Source: Euperipatoides rowelli (taxonomy: Eukaryota; Onychophora; Udeonychophora; Euonychophora; Peripatopsidae). From it: DNA of 10,201 nucleotides. Under the pieces are notes generated by a model. It searched no databases, was not told where the DNA came from, and saw only the letters and a program-made list of their open reading frames with translations. Below are positions 8,309 through 10,201 of the stretch, piece by piece. Made by a program: the position numbers and the translations under genes. Position 1 is the first letter of the stretch; each line of letters begins with the position of its first letter. The stretch lies in the NCBI GenBank assembly GCA_003024985.2, contig PXIH01S0004554.1, one strand, 5' to 3'.

Positions 8309-8314
8309 CTGACC

Positions 8315-9006
8315 TAATTCAAAACATAAAATTACAATGTTTTTCTTAAAAATAATGCTGAGAAATAAAACAAATTCTAGAAAGCCGAGCAGTAAAATTA
8401 CCCACAAACATATATTAAACCTTTCTGCAGACTGGGTCAAGTGTTCTTAAACTATCAGACTAGCCTAACCCAGCTATTTGTAGCTCTCAGGGAGAAAAAT
8501 CTTCATTCACCCCTAAATCCTTTATTTCTATAAAATTTATAAAAATTGAAAATCTGGATTACATCTACTTCTTTCTCAATAGTAAATCAGAGCAGAAAAA
8601 ATGTATACACAAGAGCCATGCGTAAAGGAGGGGGTGATCTCCCCCATCCCCTAAAAAGTTTTAATCGTTCGTCAAATAATGATATCTTTTCGGTACCGGT
8701 ATTTTAATGTTCTGAATACAGTTTATAAACTATCGGTTATATCCTATTCATGATAAAAAATTCAAATATAATTCTAAAAACTATTATGTGTTATGCAATA
8801 TATAATCAGGCGAAAAAACGAACGGTATTTTCTGTTATAACAACTATATACCACACACTCAATTTTTATAGCCATTTATTTTTGTGCTGATGTTATTTAA
8901 AATTTTCCTATAAAAATTAAACTAAATCATCAAAATAACAAAAAGCACTGAAGGGTTCATCCACCCCCAATCTCCCTCCCCATATTACTTAGTAATTCTG
9001 AATTCG
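8315..9006. other. Unassigned AT-rich DNA with C/G-rich patches
   Basis: No gene is visible. Two short G/C-rich patches stand out against AT-rich DNA: 8627-8649, where GGGGG and CCCCC flank TGATCT and could fold, and 8963-8982 (CACCCCCAATCTCCCTCCCC). They may be remains of an interspersed repeat, but I could not establish boundaries. Confidence 0.5.
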
Positions 9007-9298
9007 CCCTCCCCCCAACAAAATGTAGTCGGGATCCGTTATTTACCCACCAACATAATTAACGTTAGGAGTTGCACAACAACTAAAACGTAGTAGCGTG
9101 TGGAATTAGTATTTTTTCTCGTCAATTTTAGTATATTTTCTTTACAGTCCTAACCTTACCGTAACCTTGAACACTAGGATAATCTAGAGGTGAAATAATC
9201 TTTTGCTGAGCGCCGATTTTGATAATTTCAACTTACTTCCATCAGCCATATTAATGGGCAAATAACGGATCTTGGCCCTCCCTCCCCCCAACAAAATG
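9007..9298. mobile_element. Small inverted-repeat element bounded by 19-bp direct repeats (copy C)
   Basis: CCCTCCCCCCAACAAAATG occurs exactly at 9007-9025 and 9280-9298. Just inside are inverted arms: GATCCGTTATTTACCC (9033-9048) and GGGCAAATAACGGATC (9256-9271), which pair at 15 of 16 positions. The interior at about 9135-9245 is a copy of the dispersed repeat: TTTACAGTCCTAACCTTACC, GATAATCTAGAGGTGAAATA, ATTTTGATAATTT, ending CTTCCATCAG. The 39-bp-type block is shortened here. The nested layout suggests insertion, with the direct repeat either a long target duplication or an older flanking duplication. No coding capacity is visible. Confidence 0.65.
9135..9245 (+). repeat. Dispersed CCTAACC/GATAATC repeat, copy C core
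   Basis: Matches 7663-7811 from TTTACAGTCCTAACCTTACC through GATAATCTAGA(G/A)GTGAAATAATC to CTTCC(A/G)TCAG. About 40 bp around CCCTAAACC...AATACACTATG is missing, being replaced by TTGAACACTAG. Confidence 0.8.
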
Positions 9299-10095
<797 letters not shown>

Positions 10096-10201
10096 TTTAG
10101 TCACATCATCAAGATGGATAGCAGCCTTATTTTTTTTGTTTACAGTCCTAACCTTACCCTAACCCTGAACCCTAACTCCAACTATGTATTAAACCCACTT
10201 T
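10096..10201 (+). repeat. Dispersed CCTAACC repeat, copy D, cut by window end
   Basis: It begins TTTAGTCACATCATCAAGAT, matching 7627. It continues with GGATAGCAGCCTTA, a T-run, TTTACAGTCCTAACCTTACC and CTAACCCTGAACCCTAACTC, ending in ACTATGTATTAAACCCACTT at the window edge. The CCCTAA block is the best preserved of the four copies. Whether it carries the GATAATC or 39-bp block cannot be seen. Confidence 0.8.

Larger units (their letters stand above)
7988..8314. mobile_element. Compact MITE with 32-bp terminal inverted repeats
   Basis: The left arm at 7994-8025 (CGCCACACTGGAAGATACGA then CAACTTGCGTTG) and the reverse complement of the right arm at 8277-8308 differ at a single base. GACC occurs at 7988-7991 and 8311-8314, two bases outside each arm, and may be a 4-bp target duplication. 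The interior is about 250 bp, non-coding, richer in CpG than its neighbours, and includes a 12-bp palindrome GCGTAATTACGC (8129-8140). The minus-strand frame at 8180-8440 runs through the right arm and out of the element and is not a gene. I cannot assign a superfamily. The high identity of the arms suggests a younger insertion than the hAT-like element next to it. Confidence 0.88.

Noticed and set aside
8180-8440. 86-residue minus-strand frame
   Set aside because: It runs across the right terminal inverted repeat of the MITE into flanking DNA and has no recognisable domain.
10141-10201. CCCTAA-like repeats as telomeric DNA
   Set aside because: Only a few imperfect units occur, in the same order within an interspersed repeat also found at 7672 and 9144. 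This is a dispersed-repeat block and not a telomere or a long interstitial telomeric array.

Overview
The window is AT-rich, gene-poor eukaryotic DNA built almost entirely from repeats and transposable-element remains. I see no intact protein-coding gene, rRNA, tRNA, operon or CRISPR array. The relics (a CR1/L2-type non-LTR retrotransposon, hAT-like ends, small inverted-repeat elements, degenerate CCCTAA-type dispersed repeats, long AT microsatellites) fit an intergenic or intronic stretch of an animal genome. My guess is a lophotrochozoan, possibly a cephalopod or other mollusc, but this rests on general repeat flavour and is weak. Single N bases at 4634, 7123 and 7704 indicate a draft assembly.

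Layout: (1) About 55-1715 is a diverged satellite-like array of roughly 19 units averaging about 87 bp, with a two-unit higher-order duplication near 949-1330. (2) 1716-2458 is unassigned AT-rich DNA. (3) About 2459-3790, minus strand, is the 3' part of a dead non-LTR retrotransposon: reverse-transcriptase remains with a FADD motif, one clear premature stop and two frameshifts, then a 3' UTR with three ~30-bp repeats, a terminal hairpin and an A-rich tail. (4) 4265-5194 is the most interesting object: a ~930-bp element with ~40-bp imperfect terminal inverted repeats, a possible TAA target duplication, and a core of about 19 tandem copies of a 39-bp unit. (5) 5198-6878 is mostly unassigned, with a TA microsatellite and a 13-bp hairpin beside a short tandem duplication. 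(6) About 6880-7236, plus strand, holds a possible second reverse-transcriptase C-terminal remnant. (7) 7471-7940 is a hAT-like non-autonomous element that contains a copy of the dispersed repeat related to the 39-bp array. (8) 7988-8314 is a compact MITE with 32-bp inverted repeats (31/32 identical). (9) 9007-9298 is another copy of the same dispersed repeat, inside a 16-bp inverted repeat and a perfect 19-bp direct repeat. (10) 9422-9523 is an (AT)51 microsatellite. (11) From 10096 to the window end is a fourth related copy, cut off by the window.

No genes work together here. The thread that links the window is one repeat family, seen at 4265-5194, 7627-7811, about 9135-9245 and 10096-10201. 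It shares a degenerate CCTAACC-type block followed by a GTGAAATACACTATG / ATGATAATC block. In the first copy that second block has expanded into the 39-bp array, and in the second it is present about once. This suggests a transposable element that carries, and can amplify, a minisatellite seed.
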